Assembly (NCBI GenBank): GCA_029550525.1
Contig: JAKPHF010000008.1
Coordinates: 62,001 to 126,000, forward strand
Length of the DNA stretch: 64,000 nt
DNA from: Planctomycetota bacterium
GTDB lineage: Bacteria > Planctomycetota > Phycisphaerae > UBA1845 > PWPN01
Reading direction: 5' to 3'
In this document: positions 35,914-45,085 of the stretch, piece by piece
How the letters are laid out: every line of letters starts with the position of its first letter
Position numbering within the stretch: position 1 is the first letter of the stretch
Program-made: the position numbers and the translations under genes
Notes under the pieces: generated by a model
What the model was told of the DNA's origin: nothing
Database searches by the model: none
Seen by the model: only the letters and a program-made list of their open reading frames with translations

Positions 35914-36390
35914 ATGGCAAAGAAGCCAAGCCCTAGCAACGAGCGCCGGATCCTCAACAAGAAGGCCCGGCACAACTACCACATCCTCCAGACGGTGGAG
36001 GCTGGAATCGTTTTAACGGGGAGCGAAGTCAAGAGCCTGCGAGCCGGTTCCGCCCAGCTCACGGACGCCTTTGTTCGCATAAATGAAACAGAGGCAACGA
36101 TTTACAACTTTCAGATCGACCGCTACCCCCCCGCTACCGACCGCAACCATGAGCCTCTGCGACCGCGCCGGCTCCTCCTGCACCGTCGCGAACTGGCCAA
36201 GCTGCGTCCACAGGCGGAGCAAAAGGGCGTGACGCTGATCCCGCTGAGCGTCTACTTCAATTCCCGCGGGCTGGCGAAGGTCGAACTGGCGCTGGCCACC
36301 GGCAAGAAGGAGTACGACAAGCGGGAGGACCTCCGCAAACGTGCCCACCAGCGTGAGATGGATCGGGCCATGACTCGCCGCCACCGCTGA
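35914..36390 (+). CDS. smpB: SsrA-binding protein SmpB
   Basis: The 158-residue product matches SmpB throughout: KPSPSNERRILNKKARHNYH, GIVLTGSEVKSLRAGSAQLT, DAFVRINETEATIYNF, RPRRLLLHRRELAKL, GVTLIPLSVYFNSRGLAKVE and the basic tail KREDLRKRAHQREMDRAM. It binds tmRNA and helps rescue stalled ribosomes. The length is normal. It is monocistronic and divergent from the sigma factor gene. No ssrA RNA gene is visible within this window. Confidence 0.98.
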   Translation: MAKKPSPSNERRILNKKARHNYHILQTVEAGIVLTGSEVKSLRAGSAQLTDAFVRINETEATIYNFQIDRYPPATDRNHEPLRPRRLLLHRRELAKLRPQAEQKGVTLIPLSVYFNSRGLAKVELALATGKKEYDKREDLRKRAHQREMDRAMTRRHR

Positions 36391-36391
36391 C

Positions 36392-36420
36392 GGGAGGCGG
36401 GCATCCTGCCCGCCTCTTGA
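36392..36420. repeat. Family A palindrome
   Basis: GGGAGGCGGGCATCCTGCCC and then GCCTCTTGA, located two bases after the smpB stop codon. The position would suit a transcription terminator, but no T-run follows. Confidence 0.7.
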
Positions 36421-36463
36421 GTGGGTCAGGCCCTTGTCTTCCAAGAAAACATCCTGCCCCGTC

Positions 36464-36489
36464 GGCGGCGGGCGAGACGCCCGCCTCCC
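36464..36489. repeat. Family A palindrome, GAGACGCC variant
   Basis: CGGCGGGCGAGACGCCCGCC with arms GGCGGGCG and CGCCCGCC. The GAGACG loop variant is shared with 53586. Confidence 0.65.
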
Positions 36490-36696
36490 AAGGAACTCCG
36501 ACAGTTCGTCCACTCCTCCGCTTGTCCGCCCCATCGAGACGACAAAACGTCCCATGCTTTCCGTGATCGCCGCCTCCGGGAACCCCTGAATTGCCGGCGC
36601 CCCCCCGCCAGCACGATCGGCCGCCGGCCCTTCGGCCGCCCACGGCACGGCGAGTGCTTGCCGTAGGTCGTGCGGTTTCCGTTTCGCGCATTTTCA

Positions 36697-36720
36697 GGGG
36701 GCGAGCATCTTGCCCGCCTC
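36697..36720. repeat. Family A palindrome
   Basis: GGGGGCGAGCATCTTGCCCG then CCTC. The core is identical to the copies at 26664 and 28785. Confidence 0.75.
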
Positions 36721-36851
36721 TTCCCCGGACTACGGTCTGCGTTTCGGGGGATAGGCATCGTGTCCGCCTCTGATCGGACGACGCGTCCGGCTTTCGGGAG
36801 ATGGGCACTTGACCCGGTCAGCGGCGGACAGGATGCCCCTGGAAGCAGGGT

Positions 36852-36876
36852 GAGGCGGGCGGGACGCCCGCCCGCC
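36852..36876. repeat. Family A palindrome
   Basis: GAGGCGGGCGGGACGCCCGC then CCGCC. It ends 14 bases before the start of the next gene, whose GGAG ribosome-binding site follows directly. Confidence 0.65.
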
Positions 36877-36889
36877 GTGGAGATCCGAC

Positions 36890-37366
36890 GTGCAGTCATT
36901 AATTCGACCCATCCTGTGCCTTTTGTCGGTCACTTGGGTGACCACTGCTGCGCTGGGCCAGATTCTCGGACCCGTGACCGATCCCTTTCAGCAGCCGGGG
37001 CAGACGACGGGCGTGTTTCCCACGCAACCCACAACCCCCACAACCATCGGCGGGACACCATCCACACCCATCGGCGGTACGCAACCCGATCAGGTCTCGC
37101 CCTCAACTGGCGTCGTGGCCGGCTTCGGACCGCCGTTCGCGGGCTCGCAGCCCAGTAGCATCGTCCAGACCCGCGAACCGTCGCTCCTGACCACAGCGGT
37201 GACCTCGGCTTGCGGAACGGGTTCGGCTCTGGCGCTCGCGTTCAGTGCCGCCGGCATAGCGGCGTTCCGGGGCTGGCGGCATGGCGGGATCGATCCGTCA
37301 GTCCCCCGTAGGGCGTCCGGCAGGCGTCGCCCCCGATGGGGCGTTGGTCAACAGCGGGCGGCGTAG
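36890..37366 (+). CDS. Small secreted protein with CGxG C-terminal membrane segment
   Basis: A 158-residue product starting at GTG 36890 with GGAG upstream. The signal peptide is LCLLSVTWVTTAALGQ. The mature part is short, Pro/Thr/Gly-rich and low complexity (PTQPTTPTTIGGTPSTPIGG). A hydrophobic C-terminal helix, ACGTGSALALAFSAAGIAAF, is followed by basic residues RGWRH and a 30-residue tail. The tail is encoded by DNA that resembles intergenic hairpins (GTCGCCCCCGATGGGGCG), so it may be a later extension. The next gene has a related C-terminus. The function is unknown. Confidence 0.55.
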   Translation: MQSLIRPILCLLSVTWVTTAALGQILGPVTDPFQQPGQTTGVFPTQPTTPTTIGGTPSTPIGGTQPDQVSPSTGVVAGFGPPFAGSQPSSIVQTREPSLLTTAVTSACGTGSALALAFSAAGIAAFRGWRHGGIDPSVPRRASGRRRPRWGVGQQRAA

Positions 37367-37439
37367 AACGCATACATGCTAGAACAGTGCACAATAATAG
37401 TCACTACATGCATCGACATTACACGTGAGAGGTGATGAC

Positions 37440-38282
37440 ATGTATCCACGTTTGTGCAAGTGGGCGTTGTGTGGCGGCCTCGTTGCCTCGTCCGCGGCGC
37501 TGGGCCAGGCGGTGCGAGGCCAAAACGTATTCGTTGACATTGTCCCGCTGGGCGGCACGATCGTGAACCCGGGGCCTCAGCCAACCGTGCTGGTCCAGCC
37601 CGGTGCGGCCATTCCATACGAGATCGTGCTCCTCGTGGAGGCCGACCCGACGTTCGCCGAAACCGGCGGCTTGGCCAGCTTCGATCTGAACGTGCTGACC
37701 AACGTCGGCGTGGTCCAGAATGACGCGTTCAATTTCAGCCCCGGCATCTCGCCGCTGTTCTCCACCGGCCTGAGCCCGGGCACCGTGCTGACCGACGACA
37801 TCATCGGTATCGCCGCCGCCCAGAACGTCACCAACGCCACCGGCGAGATCGTCACCGGATTCGGCCTCAACCAGGCGCAGCAGATCGGCGTGGGCCAGAT
37901 CCTCACGCCCACGTTCGAAGGCGATTTTCAGGTAGGCCTGACCGGCACCGCCGATCTGTTCAGCCTGGGCGGCACGAGAGTGACCACCGTGCCGGGCGTT
38001 CTGGCGAACACGCCGGGATTCATCATTCAGACCCGATTCCAGGAAGCCACGGAACCGGACGTGGTCGAGCCCGATCCCACGCCGGTGCCCCCCACTCCCC
38101 TCCCGCCGCTAACGGGCGGCTCGTCGGGGCCAGTCAATCCTCTACCCGGCGAACAGGTGGCCTCCGAGGATCCCGGCCCTACGGTCGCCGGCGTGCTGAC
38201 GCCCGGCGTCTGCGGCTTCGGCGCATTTTCAGCCCTGGCCGCCACTCTATGCGGCCTGGCGATCATGAAGAAAAGGATCTGA
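37440..38282 (+). CDS. Secreted protein with CGxG-type C-terminal anchor
   Basis: The 280-residue product begins MYPRLCKWALCGGLVASSAA, a signal peptide, with AGGTGA five bases before the ATG. The mature part (about residues 25-200) looks like a beta-rich adhesin-type domain (VLVQPGAAIPYEIVLLVEAD, GLASFDLNVLTNVGVV), somewhat like cohesin-type domains of PEP-CTERM proteins. A Pro-rich linker (VEPDPTPVPPTPLPPLTGG) leads to VCGFGAFSALAATLCGLAIM and a final KKRI. This is the three-part sorting layout of motif, helix and basic end. Neither a sortase nor an exosortase gene is in the window. Binding or catalytic function cannot be assigned. Confidence 0.65.
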   Translation: MYPRLCKWALCGGLVASSAALGQAVRGQNVFVDIVPLGGTIVNPGPQPTVLVQPGAAIPYEIVLLVEADPTFAETGGLASFDLNVLTNVGVVQNDAFNFSPGISPLFSTGLSPGTVLTDDIIGIAAAQNVTNATGEIVTGFGLNQAQQIGVGQILTPTFEGDFQVGLTGTADLFSLGGTRVTTVPGVLANTPGFIIQTRFQEATEPDVVEPDPTPVPPTPLPPLTGGSSGPVNPLPGEQVASEDPGPTVAGVLTPGVCGFGAFSALAATLCGLAIMKKRI

Positions 38283-38618
38283 AGCTTCGGAGAGTCAGTG
38301 GTCCGTGGCCAGTGGTCAGTTGTCGGGTCAATCGTCCGTTGGCCCGTTGTTGATCGGGCCCGCCCGGGGGGCGGGCGCCTCGCCCGCCTTAGATTGTGCG
38401 TGCCAATATTAATGCACGCTGTTATGGTGTCTATTCCAATGCGAGAGTCTCGCTCGCCCCTGAGAGGCGTCGGTTAGAAAACCGTGTTAAACCTCTGCCC
38501 TTCTGGGCTCACGTCCACGGCTGCTGACTTTTCGCCCTTTGAGGGCGAAACAAGAATGCGGCAAGAGCCCACCCCCGATCTTCACCAGCCTCAGGCCCCC
38601 CGGCCCCCGGCCCAACAA
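38283..38618. other. Gene-free stretch with repeats
   Basis: Contains CAGTGGTCCGTGGCCAGTGG words (family D-like, near 38296), a family A palindrome at 38364-38390, and hairpin TTTCGCCCTTTGAGGGCGAAA near 38529. No coding sequence is convincing. The last hairpin could terminate transcription from either neighbour. Confidence 0.5.
38364..38390. repeat. Family A palindrome
   Basis: GGGGGGCGGGCGCCTCGCCC then GCCTT. Arms GGCGGGCG and CGCCCGCC. Confidence 0.6.
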
Positions 38619-40142
38619 CTACTGGCCGCTCGCCGGCGCCTCGCCGTCCAGGTGCACGTGCCAACCGCGAGTCTGCGTTTCGATGGCATACAGGCCGGTA
38701 CGAGCGGTGATGAAGAGCGTGCGATAATCCTTGCCGCCGAACGTGCAGTTGGAGGGTGGCTCGGCCGAAGCGATCACGCCGATCCACTTGCCGTCAGGCT
38801 CGAGCACGAGCGTCCCCTCGATGCCGGTGACATAAAGGCGTCCCTTCTCGTCGACGGACATACCGTCGGGCCCCGGGGTATAGGCGATACGCTCGCCCTT
38901 GCCGAGCTTGCCCGGGCCGAGGACGGGATAGCGATACAGCAAGCTGGTTCCGTTGTCCACCACGTAGAGCGTCTTGCCGTCGGGCGACAGCGCGATACCG
39001 TTGGGCCGAACGAGGTCGTCGATGATGCGCGAGATTTGCCCGTCGGCGGTGACGTAGTAGACCGCTTCCTCCTTCATCTCCATGTTGTCGCGGTTGCCGT
39101 AGCGCGGATCGGTGAAGTAGATCCCGCCCGCGGTGTCGATCCACAGATCGTTGGGGCTGTTGAGCCGCTTGCCCTGGTAGCGGTCCACGATGGTCTGGCC
39201 GGGCTGCCCCGGCGTGGCCGCTCGCGACACCCGCCGCCCCGCGTGTTCGCAAGCGATCAACGCGCCGGGCTTGTCGAACATGAGGCCGTTTGACTCGCCG
39301 CTCTGATCGTTGACGACGCGGGTTTGTCCGTCCTGGTAGCGCACGATGTCAGCATTGGGAATGTCGGAGAAGTACAGCGAGCTGTCCTTGAAGTTCCAGG
39401 CCGGGCCCTCGGTGAACTTGAAGCCGCCGGCGATCTTCTTTGCGACCGGCTCACCTTGCGTGATGCCGGGCAATTTCGAGGCGGGCAGGAGACGCACGTT
39501 GTCGATCCGCGTGACCACGTCCTGGAAATCGTCGTTGGTGGAGTACTCCCAGCCGATGATGTAACTGTTTGGCACAGGCTGGCCGGTCTTGGGATCGACG
39601 GTCGGATAGATCATCGCCTTGTAGGGCTGGTCCTTGAGCCGTGCGTTCGTCGCCGCCACCAGGCGAGGATCGGTGAATACACGTTCATCCTTGAACGCGT
39701 CGTTGCTCACCCACAGACCGAACGGCTCATCGCCCGGCTCGATCTCCACGCGGCCGAGATCGAGCTTGGGCGGCGTGAACTGGCCCGACTTCATCTCGGC
39801 CTCGGGCTGCTTGTACGCATAGCGCCACGCCTCGTGGATCTCGGGCTTGCCGTCGCGCATGCGGTACCAGCCGCCGTTGGTCTTCTCTTCAAGGCCCAAG
39901 GCAATGATGGGCGTGAACGTCACTTTGCCTCTGCCCGCCCGCACGAACAGGTGGGCCGGCACCGCCCCGTCATGCAGCGGGTTGCGCAGGTCGCGCTCCA
40001 TGTCCAGGTTCCACTGCTGAGCGAGAATGTCCGACCAGTCCGGCTCGTTCGGACCGGGACTGACTTTGGGTTGTGCCGCTTGCGCCGTCGCAGCGAGACA
40101 GAGACCGGTCAGTACTGTCCACGTCGTTCGTATGTGTGCCAT
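38619..40142 (-). CDS. Secreted SMP-30/gluconolactonase-family protein
   Basis: A 507-residue protein with a signal peptide (TVLTGLCLAATAQAAQ) after ATG 40142, which has AGGAG nine bases upstream. Residues ~30-225 are a unique region with WYRMRDGKPEIHEAWRYAYK, possibly a carbohydrate-binding-like domain. Residues ~235-507 are the SMP-30/gluconolactonase/LRE propeller: FTEGPAWNFKDSSLYFSDIP, SNGLMFDKPGALIACEHAGR, RLNSPNDLWIDTAGGIYFTD and VRPNGIALSPDGKTLYVVDN carry the metal-ligand positions. It probably opens a sugar lactone in the periplasm. It is divergent from the alginate-export-like porin gene. Confidence 0.88.
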   Translation of the reverse strand: MAHIRTTWTVLTGLCLAATAQAAQPKVSPGPNEPDWSDILAQQWNLDMERDLRNPLHDGAVPAHLFVRAGRGKVTFTPIIALGLEEKTNGGWYRMRDGKPEIHEAWRYAYKQPEAEMKSGQFTPPKLDLGRVEIEPGDEPFGLWVSNDAFKDERVFTDPRLVAATNARLKDQPYKAMIYPTVDPKTGQPVPNSYIIGWEYSTNDDFQDVVTRIDNVRLLPASKLPGITQGEPVAKKIAGGFKFTEGPAWNFKDSSLYFSDIPNADIVRYQDGQTRVVNDQSGESNGLMFDKPGALIACEHAGRRVSRAATPGQPGQTIVDRYQGKRLNSPNDLWIDTAGGIYFTDPRYGNRDNMEMKEEAVYYVTADGQISRIIDDLVRPNGIALSPDGKTLYVVDNGTSLLYRYPVLGPGKLGKGERIAYTPGPDGMSVDEKGRLYVTGIEGTLVLEPDGKWIGVIASAEPPSNCTFGGKDYRTLFITARTGLYAIETQTRGWHVHLDGEAPASGQ

Positions 40143-40198
40143 GTTGTTCTCCTGCGAGCGAGATGTTCGCCGGGCGGCATTATAGCGGCCACCGGTGC

Positions 40199-40225
40199 TT
40201 GCATCATAGCGGCTTCCATTATAAT
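40199..40225 (+). promoter_or_regulatory. Candidate sigma-70 promoter for the porin gene
   Basis: TTGCAT (40199-40204) and perfect TATAAT (40220-40225) are 15 bp apart, two bases shorter than ideal. The predicted start is about 45 bases before the ATG at 40276. The gap also holds CATTATAGCGGCC and ATCATAGCGGCTTCC, near-repeats of ATTATAGCGGC. Confidence 0.35.
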
Positions 40226-40275
40226 GCACCCGCGTGCCGGATATCCGCCCACGATCGACGCAAAGGAGCCTCCTC

Positions 40276-41835
40276 ATGGCGGTCACGATTCTGCTTTTTC
40301 TCGCCACGGCCTGGGCCGCCGAGGCCCCACCCGAGATGACGCGTGACATCGCCTCCACGCAACCGGCCACGGTGCCGCCCGCCACGCCCGGAGTCGCGAT
40401 GGATTCCGCCACATCCGCCGAGGACGTCGAACCCGGCGACGAAGTATCGGAAGCTGAAGCTCCCGCCGCTGCGCCAGCCAAGCCGCTACCCGGCCCCAAG
40501 TACGCCCCGCTGCGATTCAATGATGACTTCAGCTATCTCGCGGGTCCGGAGGGCTCGTACCGCAAGGACTTCTTCGACCCCATCAAGTACATTCGCCTGG
40601 GCGACGACGTGACTGCACGGCTGGGCGGCGACATCCGCGGCCGTCTCGAAGCGGTGACACATAAGCGGTACGGGGCCGAGCACCCCACGGAGGACACGTT
40701 CTTCCTCCATCGCTACTACGCTCACGTCAACGTCGAGTATCGCAAGCTCGTTCGCGTGTACTTCGAAGGCGTGACCGCGTGGGCCGAGGACGTGGACAAC
40801 ACGCCCATTCCCAACCCGACGGACCGTTGGGACATTCATCAGATGTTCTTCGACGTGCGGTTCCTCGGTGAAGACATCCCGCTGGCGCTGCGGATCGGCC
40901 GGCAGGAACTGCTCTACGGAGCGCAACGTCTGGTCTCGCCGCTGGGCTGGGCCAACGTGCAGCGGACCTGGGACGGGGCCAAGCTCTTCTGGACGAGCAA
41001 GGAGTGGGACATCGACGGCTTTTACACGCGGCCGGTGATCATCGAGCCCAAGGGCATGAACCGCTGCGACGAAGATCAGGACTTCTACGGCGTGTACGCC
41101 ACGTACAAAGGCATCGCCAATCACGGCATCGACCTGTACTACCTGGGCCTGCGGAATCGGGGCAACTTCGTGAACTCCAACGAGCCGGACGAGGACAACG
41201 TGGGCGATCTGTCGCTCAACACGCACGGCGTTCGTTTCTTCGGCAAGACACCGGTGGGCCCGCACGTGTGGGACTACGACACCGAACTGGCCGGCCAGTG
41301 GGGCCGGGCAGCCGGCGACGTGATTCAGGCGTGGATGTGGTCGGTGGAAACCGGCTACACGTTCGCCGACGTGCCGTGGACCCCGCGGATCGGCCTGGGC
41401 TTCGATTACGCCAGCGGCGACCACGACCCCTTTGACGGTTTCCATGGTACGTTCAACCAGCTCTTCCCGCTGGGCCACGCCTTCTTCGGCTACCTCGACC
41501 AGGTCGGCCGCCAGAACATCTGGGCCCAGAACGTCCAGCTCTCGGCCAAGCCGCTCGACAACCTGACGACCGCATTGGCGTGGCACACATTCTGGCTCGA
41601 CAAGACGGAAGATGCTCTGTACAACGCGGCGGGTACCGCCGTTCGACGCAGCCTCACCGGCGACGTCGGCGCGGAGGTCGGTCACGAGCTCGACCTGACG
41701 CTCAACTGGCAGATCGATCCCCACCTGTCCATCCTCTTCGGCTACTCGCATATGTGGGTGAGCCACTTCATCCAGGACACCGGCCCGGCCAAGGACCCGG
41801 ATCTGTTCTATATCATGTACAACTACCGGTTCTGA
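40276..41835 (+). CDS. Alginate-export-like outer-membrane beta-barrel protein
   Basis: The 519-residue product has a signal peptide (TILLFLATAWAAEAPP). A Pro/Ala-rich, acidic stretch of about 50 residues is followed by a beta-barrel body with alternating hydrophobic and aromatic strands. The start block LRFNDDFSYLAGPEG, then DDVTARLGGDIRGRLEAV, and the strand RIGRQELLYGAQRLVSPLGW match the alginate-export (AlgE-like) family. It ends in F as outer-membrane proteins do (YIMYNYRF). AAGGAG lies eight bases before the ATG. It could pass sugar acids or an oligosaccharide out of or into the cell. Substrate is unknown. Confidence 0.85.
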   Translation: MAVTILLFLATAWAAEAPPEMTRDIASTQPATVPPATPGVAMDSATSAEDVEPGDEVSEAEAPAAAPAKPLPGPKYAPLRFNDDFSYLAGPEGSYRKDFFDPIKYIRLGDDVTARLGGDIRGRLEAVTHKRYGAEHPTEDTFFLHRYYAHVNVEYRKLVRVYFEGVTAWAEDVDNTPIPNPTDRWDIHQMFFDVRFLGEDIPLALRIGRQELLYGAQRLVSPLGWANVQRTWDGAKLFWTSKEWDIDGFYTRPVIIEPKGMNRCDEDQDFYGVYATYKGIANHGIDLYYLGLRNRGNFVNSNEPDEDNVGDLSLNTHGVRFFGKTPVGPHVWDYDTELAGQWGRAAGDVIQAWMWSVETGYTFADVPWTPRIGLGFDYASGDHDPFDGFHGTFNQLFPLGHAFFGYLDQVGRQNIWAQNVQLSAKPLDNLTTALAWHTFWLDKTEDALYNAAGTAVRRSLTGDVGAEVGHELDLTLNWQIDPHLSILFGYSHMWVSHFIQDTGPAKDPDLFYIMYNYRF

Positions 41836-42005
41836 CAAGGAATAGCTCTGAGCTGTGAGCTGTGGGCCGGAGTCGGGGGGCGTCATGCCCGCGCTATGGT
41901 CGGACAAACAGAAGATGGGTATGACGCGAAGGCGGCGTTCCATTGAACAATAAACGGCACTACCATTGGGCGGCGCATTGGCAAATAACCTGAGGGACAT
42001 GAAAC

Positions 42006-43652
42006 ATGGATTGGCACATTCGATTCGGACTGTTCCTGGCATTCTTCATCCCGGCTGTGGCAACGGGCCGGGCGACGCGGCCGGCCGACGAAGCGCCATC
42101 GGCCAAAGCCGGCGAATCTACGCCTGCCCAGGACCAGATGTCGGGCTCGATCGAGAAAGCGGCGGTCACGTTTCATACGCTGGAACTCCCGGACGGCATC
42201 CTGCCTTATCGGGCGACCGCAGCCAACATGCTCCTGAAGGATGAGGACGGCAAACGCAAGGGCAGCATGTTTTTCGTCGCGTACGACCGGCTGTCCCGGC
42301 CGATCAAACCCCACATTCCTGAGGCCGGCGAATCGTCGAAGGTGTCCGCGTCGGCTCCCGCCATCGCCGAGGATTCGCCCGCGGCGCGGCCCATCACGTT
42401 CGTGTTCAACGGCGGGCCAGGAGCGGCTGCGGTCTGGCTCCACCTGGGGACGGCCGGCCCCAAACGTATCGACCTGCCGGAAAACGGATTCGCCCCTCCG
42501 CCGCCCTTCCGGCTGACCGACAACCACGAGACTTGGCTCACATACACCGATCTGGTGTTCGTCGATCCGGTGGGTACCGGATTCAGCCGCCCCGCCGAAG
42601 GCGAGAAAGCCGAGCAGTTTTACGGCGTGACGCAGGACATTCGGTGGGTGTCGGAGTTCATTCGCCTGTACCTGACCATCTACCGCCGCTGGAGTTCGCC
42701 CGTGTTCCTGGCCGGCGAGAGCTACGGCACGACGCGGGCGGCCGGGCTGAGCGACTTCCTGGTGGAGCGGCACGGCATCGCACTGAACGGCATCATCCTC
42801 ATCTCGTCGGTACTGAGCTTTCAGACGCTGCGATTCGGCGACGGCAACGACTTGCCCTATGTGTTGTACGTCCCGACCTATGCGGCCATTGCCCACTACC
42901 ACGGGCAACTTGGCGATAACCCGCCCCCACTGGACCAACTCCTGCCGGAGGTCGAGAACTGGGCCATCCGCGAGTATGCCGTGGCACTGGCTCGCGGCGA
43001 TTCGTTGCCGCCCGCCGATCGCGAACATATCGCCCGCACGCTGTCGCGGTACACCGGCCTCGACGCGGAGCTCATCCTCCGTAACAACCTCCGGATTTCC
43101 GCGGGCACGTTCCAGAAGCACCTGCTGAGCAGGCGGCGACGGATCGTCGGCCGCTTCGACGGGCGGATGACCGGCTTCGAGCTGAATCCGGGAGCAGGCT
43201 GGCCCGAGTACGATCCCAGCCTCTCGCAGTTCCTGCCGATTTACACCTCGACGTTCAACGACTACGTCCGGCGGGAACTGAACTACGACAGTGTGCTGAC
43301 CTACGAAGTGTTGTCCGACAAGGTTCGGCCGTGGAAGTATGGTGAGGAAGGCACGGGCTACCTCACGGTCGTGGACGAATTGCGACAGGCCATGGCCAAG
43401 AATCCCGCCCTCAAGGTGATGTTCGCCAGCGCCTACCACGACCTGGCGACGCCGTTCTTCGCGACGTGGTACACCGTCAATCACCTCGACATCGGCCCGC
43501 TGCGTGACAACATTGTCGAGAGGATCTATCCCGGCGGGCACATGATGTATCACGCCGCTTCGAGCCGCATCCGACTGCAGCAGGACGTGGCCCAATTCAT
43601 CCGCTGGGCCACGATTCGCGACGGCACGGAAGCGGAGACGCCGAGGGAGTAG
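42006..43652 (+). CDS. Serine carboxypeptidase-like protein (peptidase family S10)
   Basis: The 548-residue protein has a signal peptide (GLFLAFFIPAVATG) and the S10 features in order: ITFVFNGGPGAAAVWLHLGT (oxyanion region), VFVDPVGTGFSRP, LAGESYGTTRAAGLSDFLVE (catalytic Ser in GESYG), the Asp in SAYHDLATPF and His in YPGGHMMY. Family members cleave C-terminal residues, or act as acyltransferases. The substrate is unknown. The gene is 170 bases after the porin gene and probably has its own promoter, because a gap with short direct repeats intervenes. The C-terminal tail is short. Confidence 0.92.
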   Translation: MDWHIRFGLFLAFFIPAVATGRATRPADEAPSAKAGESTPAQDQMSGSIEKAAVTFHTLELPDGILPYRATAANMLLKDEDGKRKGSMFFVAYDRLSRPIKPHIPEAGESSKVSASAPAIAEDSPAARPITFVFNGGPGAAAVWLHLGTAGPKRIDLPENGFAPPPPFRLTDNHETWLTYTDLVFVDPVGTGFSRPAEGEKAEQFYGVTQDIRWVSEFIRLYLTIYRRWSSPVFLAGESYGTTRAAGLSDFLVERHGIALNGIILISSVLSFQTLRFGDGNDLPYVLYVPTYAAIAHYHGQLGDNPPPLDQLLPEVENWAIREYAVALARGDSLPPADREHIARTLSRYTGLDAELILRNNLRISAGTFQKHLLSRRRRIVGRFDGRMTGFELNPGAGWPEYDPSLSQFLPIYTSTFNDYVRRELNYDSVLTYEVLSDKVRPWKYGEEGTGYLTVVDELRQAMAKNPALKVMFASAYHDLATPFFATWYTVNHLDIGPLRDNIVERIYPGGHMMYHAASSRIRLQQDVAQFIRWATIRDGTEAETPRE

Positions 43653-44006
43653 ACCTGAGGCTTGAGACTTGAGACCTGAGGCAAGTCCGAAACGGCTCGC
43701 CGATTGTGCTTTCCTGGCCAGTGCCCTTTAAGTGTCATCCTCAAAAGCGAACCAAAGATGACACCAGTGCCACGGACGGGAAGGGGAAGCCTTCCGCTCT
43801 GGAAATCTGCGCCAAATGGCGTCAATCTGCGGACAGTTTTTCCTCTATTGCCTCTGTTCTCCTGTTCACAATTCCTTTCGGCACACCGGTCTTGACGTCC
43901 GCAGCGTGCGCAGGGCAGGGCATGAAAAACCCTGGCCGAGCAACACCGGCTCGGCCAGGGAAACCCATACCACCTTATTCGTTCTTGCTTCGCTCGTCGC
44001 CTCGTC
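43653..44006. other. Gene-free stretch with terminator and family D-like text
   Basis: CCTGAGGCTTGAGACTTGAG at 43655-43675 repeats the CTTGAGAC/CTGAG words of family D. An intrinsic terminator is annotated at 43925. The rest has no recognisable gene; short frames here lack any family resemblance. Confidence 0.45.
43925..43960 (-). terminator. Intrinsic terminator of the prepilin-like gene
   Basis: On the minus strand a 12-bp perfect stem CCCTGGCCGAGC / GCTCGGCCAGGG closes a 7-base loop and is followed by TTTTT (the AAAAA at 43925-43929). It is 47 bases downstream of the stop of the gene that ends at 44007. Confidence 0.85.
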
Positions 44007-44963
44007 TTACGGTATCGAGTCAATTGGAGACATATACTTGACGCCCTGATTGCCATTGGGCAACCTGTCGACGTACTTCACGCCGAAGCGCCGCAGCCAG
44101 AGGCCGTAAGCCTCGGTAGCCTGCATCTGCGGAGACAGATCGGGACGCTTGGGGGCCGCTTGCAGTCCTCCGGCGTGCCCGTCCATGAAGCCCGCATTCG
44201 AGAAACGGTCGAGATGCATATTGAGAGCGGCTCGCCGGCGTTTGGCGGCCGGAGAGTTGGGATTGATCGTATTCACTTCCGGCAAATGGGCGCCAAGCCA
44301 CACATCGATCGTGTCCAACCCCAAATTGTTCGGGTTGTTGTACACGCTCGGATCATCCCAGTTCAGCGTGTAGTAATTCGAGTATGCAGACAGGACGTCC
44401 TGATCCTCCATCCTGTCCATGCGTTCGGCGTCAATGATAAGGACCACTTCCGATGGACGCTTGTAGTCGCTCTGGCGCCCCCACTCCAACTCCTTCCAGC
44501 CGGACATCGCGTATCGGTCAGGATGGAGAGCGTTGATCACGTAGTCGGCAAAAGGTTTGGGCTGATATCGTTCGCGCTCCGGACAATGATAGATAGGTCG
44601 CTTGTCGACCCTGAGCTGGTTCGGGTTGGTGTAGTTGGTCTTGTCGCCCAGCATCCGAGCCACCAACATCGTCCAGTGCGGCCTGCCGGGTCCCGCACCG
44701 CGAGGAACAACCCCTTTCCAACTGGCGGCATAGTTCTCGAAAGCCAAGTTGAATTGATGGAGGTTGGTCAGGCACTGCGTGTTGCGGGCCGAGGCCCGGG
44801 CCGCCGACAGCGAGGGCATGAGGATCGCGATCAGCAAGGCGATGATCGCCACCACGACCAGAACTTCGATCAATGTGAAGCCGTAACGCCGCGAACGTCC
44901 GGAACGACTGGATGAACCGGCGACCATCGACCGGCTGCGAAGTGTGGGGGGAGCCAGCAGCAT
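44007..44963 (-). CDS. DUF1559-type prepilin-like secreted protein
   Basis: The 318-residue product contains a type IV prepilin leader at residues 23-50: [19 protein letters not shown], cut between G28 and F29 with the conserved Glu5 as E33. The mature part is the large globular type abundant in planctomycetes, with [12 protein letters not shown] and the C-terminal FMDGHAGG (an H-X9-DG like FxDGHA motif). These proteins are pseudopilins or surface filaments of unknown role. AAGGAG precedes the ATG at 44963. An intrinsic terminator ends the transcript. The 25-residue basic, Ser-rich leader is unusually long. Confidence 0.9.
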   Translation of the reverse strand: MLLAPPTLRSRSMVAGSSSRSGRSRRYGFTLIEVLVVVAIIALLIAILMPSLSAARASARNTQCLTNLHQFNLAFENYAASWKGVVPRGAGPGRPHWTMLVARMLGDKTNYTNPNQLRVDKRPIYHCPERERYQPKPFADYVINALHPDRYAMSGWKELEWGRQSDYKRPSEVVLIIDAERMDRMEDQDVLSAYSNYYTLNWDDPSVYNNPNNLGLDTIDVWLGAHLPEVNTINPNSPAAKRRRAALNMHLDRFSNAGFMDGHAGGLQAAPKRPDLSPQMQATEAYGLWLRRFGVKYVDRLPNGNQGVKYMSPIDSIP

Positions 44964-45085
44964 GGGTCAGTCTCCTTTCAAGCGGTTACGAAATGAACGC
45001 CGCTCTCTTTATCATATCGTTTTAGCGCCCAAATAAAAGCCATTAGTCACGTCAAAACGGCGTTTTTTGCAGACCTTCCCAACCG

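Larger units (their letters stand above)
36391..36889. other. Repeat-dense gene-free stretch
   Basis: About 500 bases without a real gene, holding four family A palindromes (36392-36420, 36464-36489, 36697-36720, 36852-36876). The same arms also appear in ACATCCTGCCCCGTCGGCGG near 36450. Any frame through this DNA gives repetitive peptides. This is the densest repeat patch in the window. Confidence 0.6.

Noticed and set aside
36421..36900. Several frames in the repeat-dense gap after smpB
   Set aside because: They translate palindromic repeats, giving repeated words like GGQDARPP; no start signals or conserved features.
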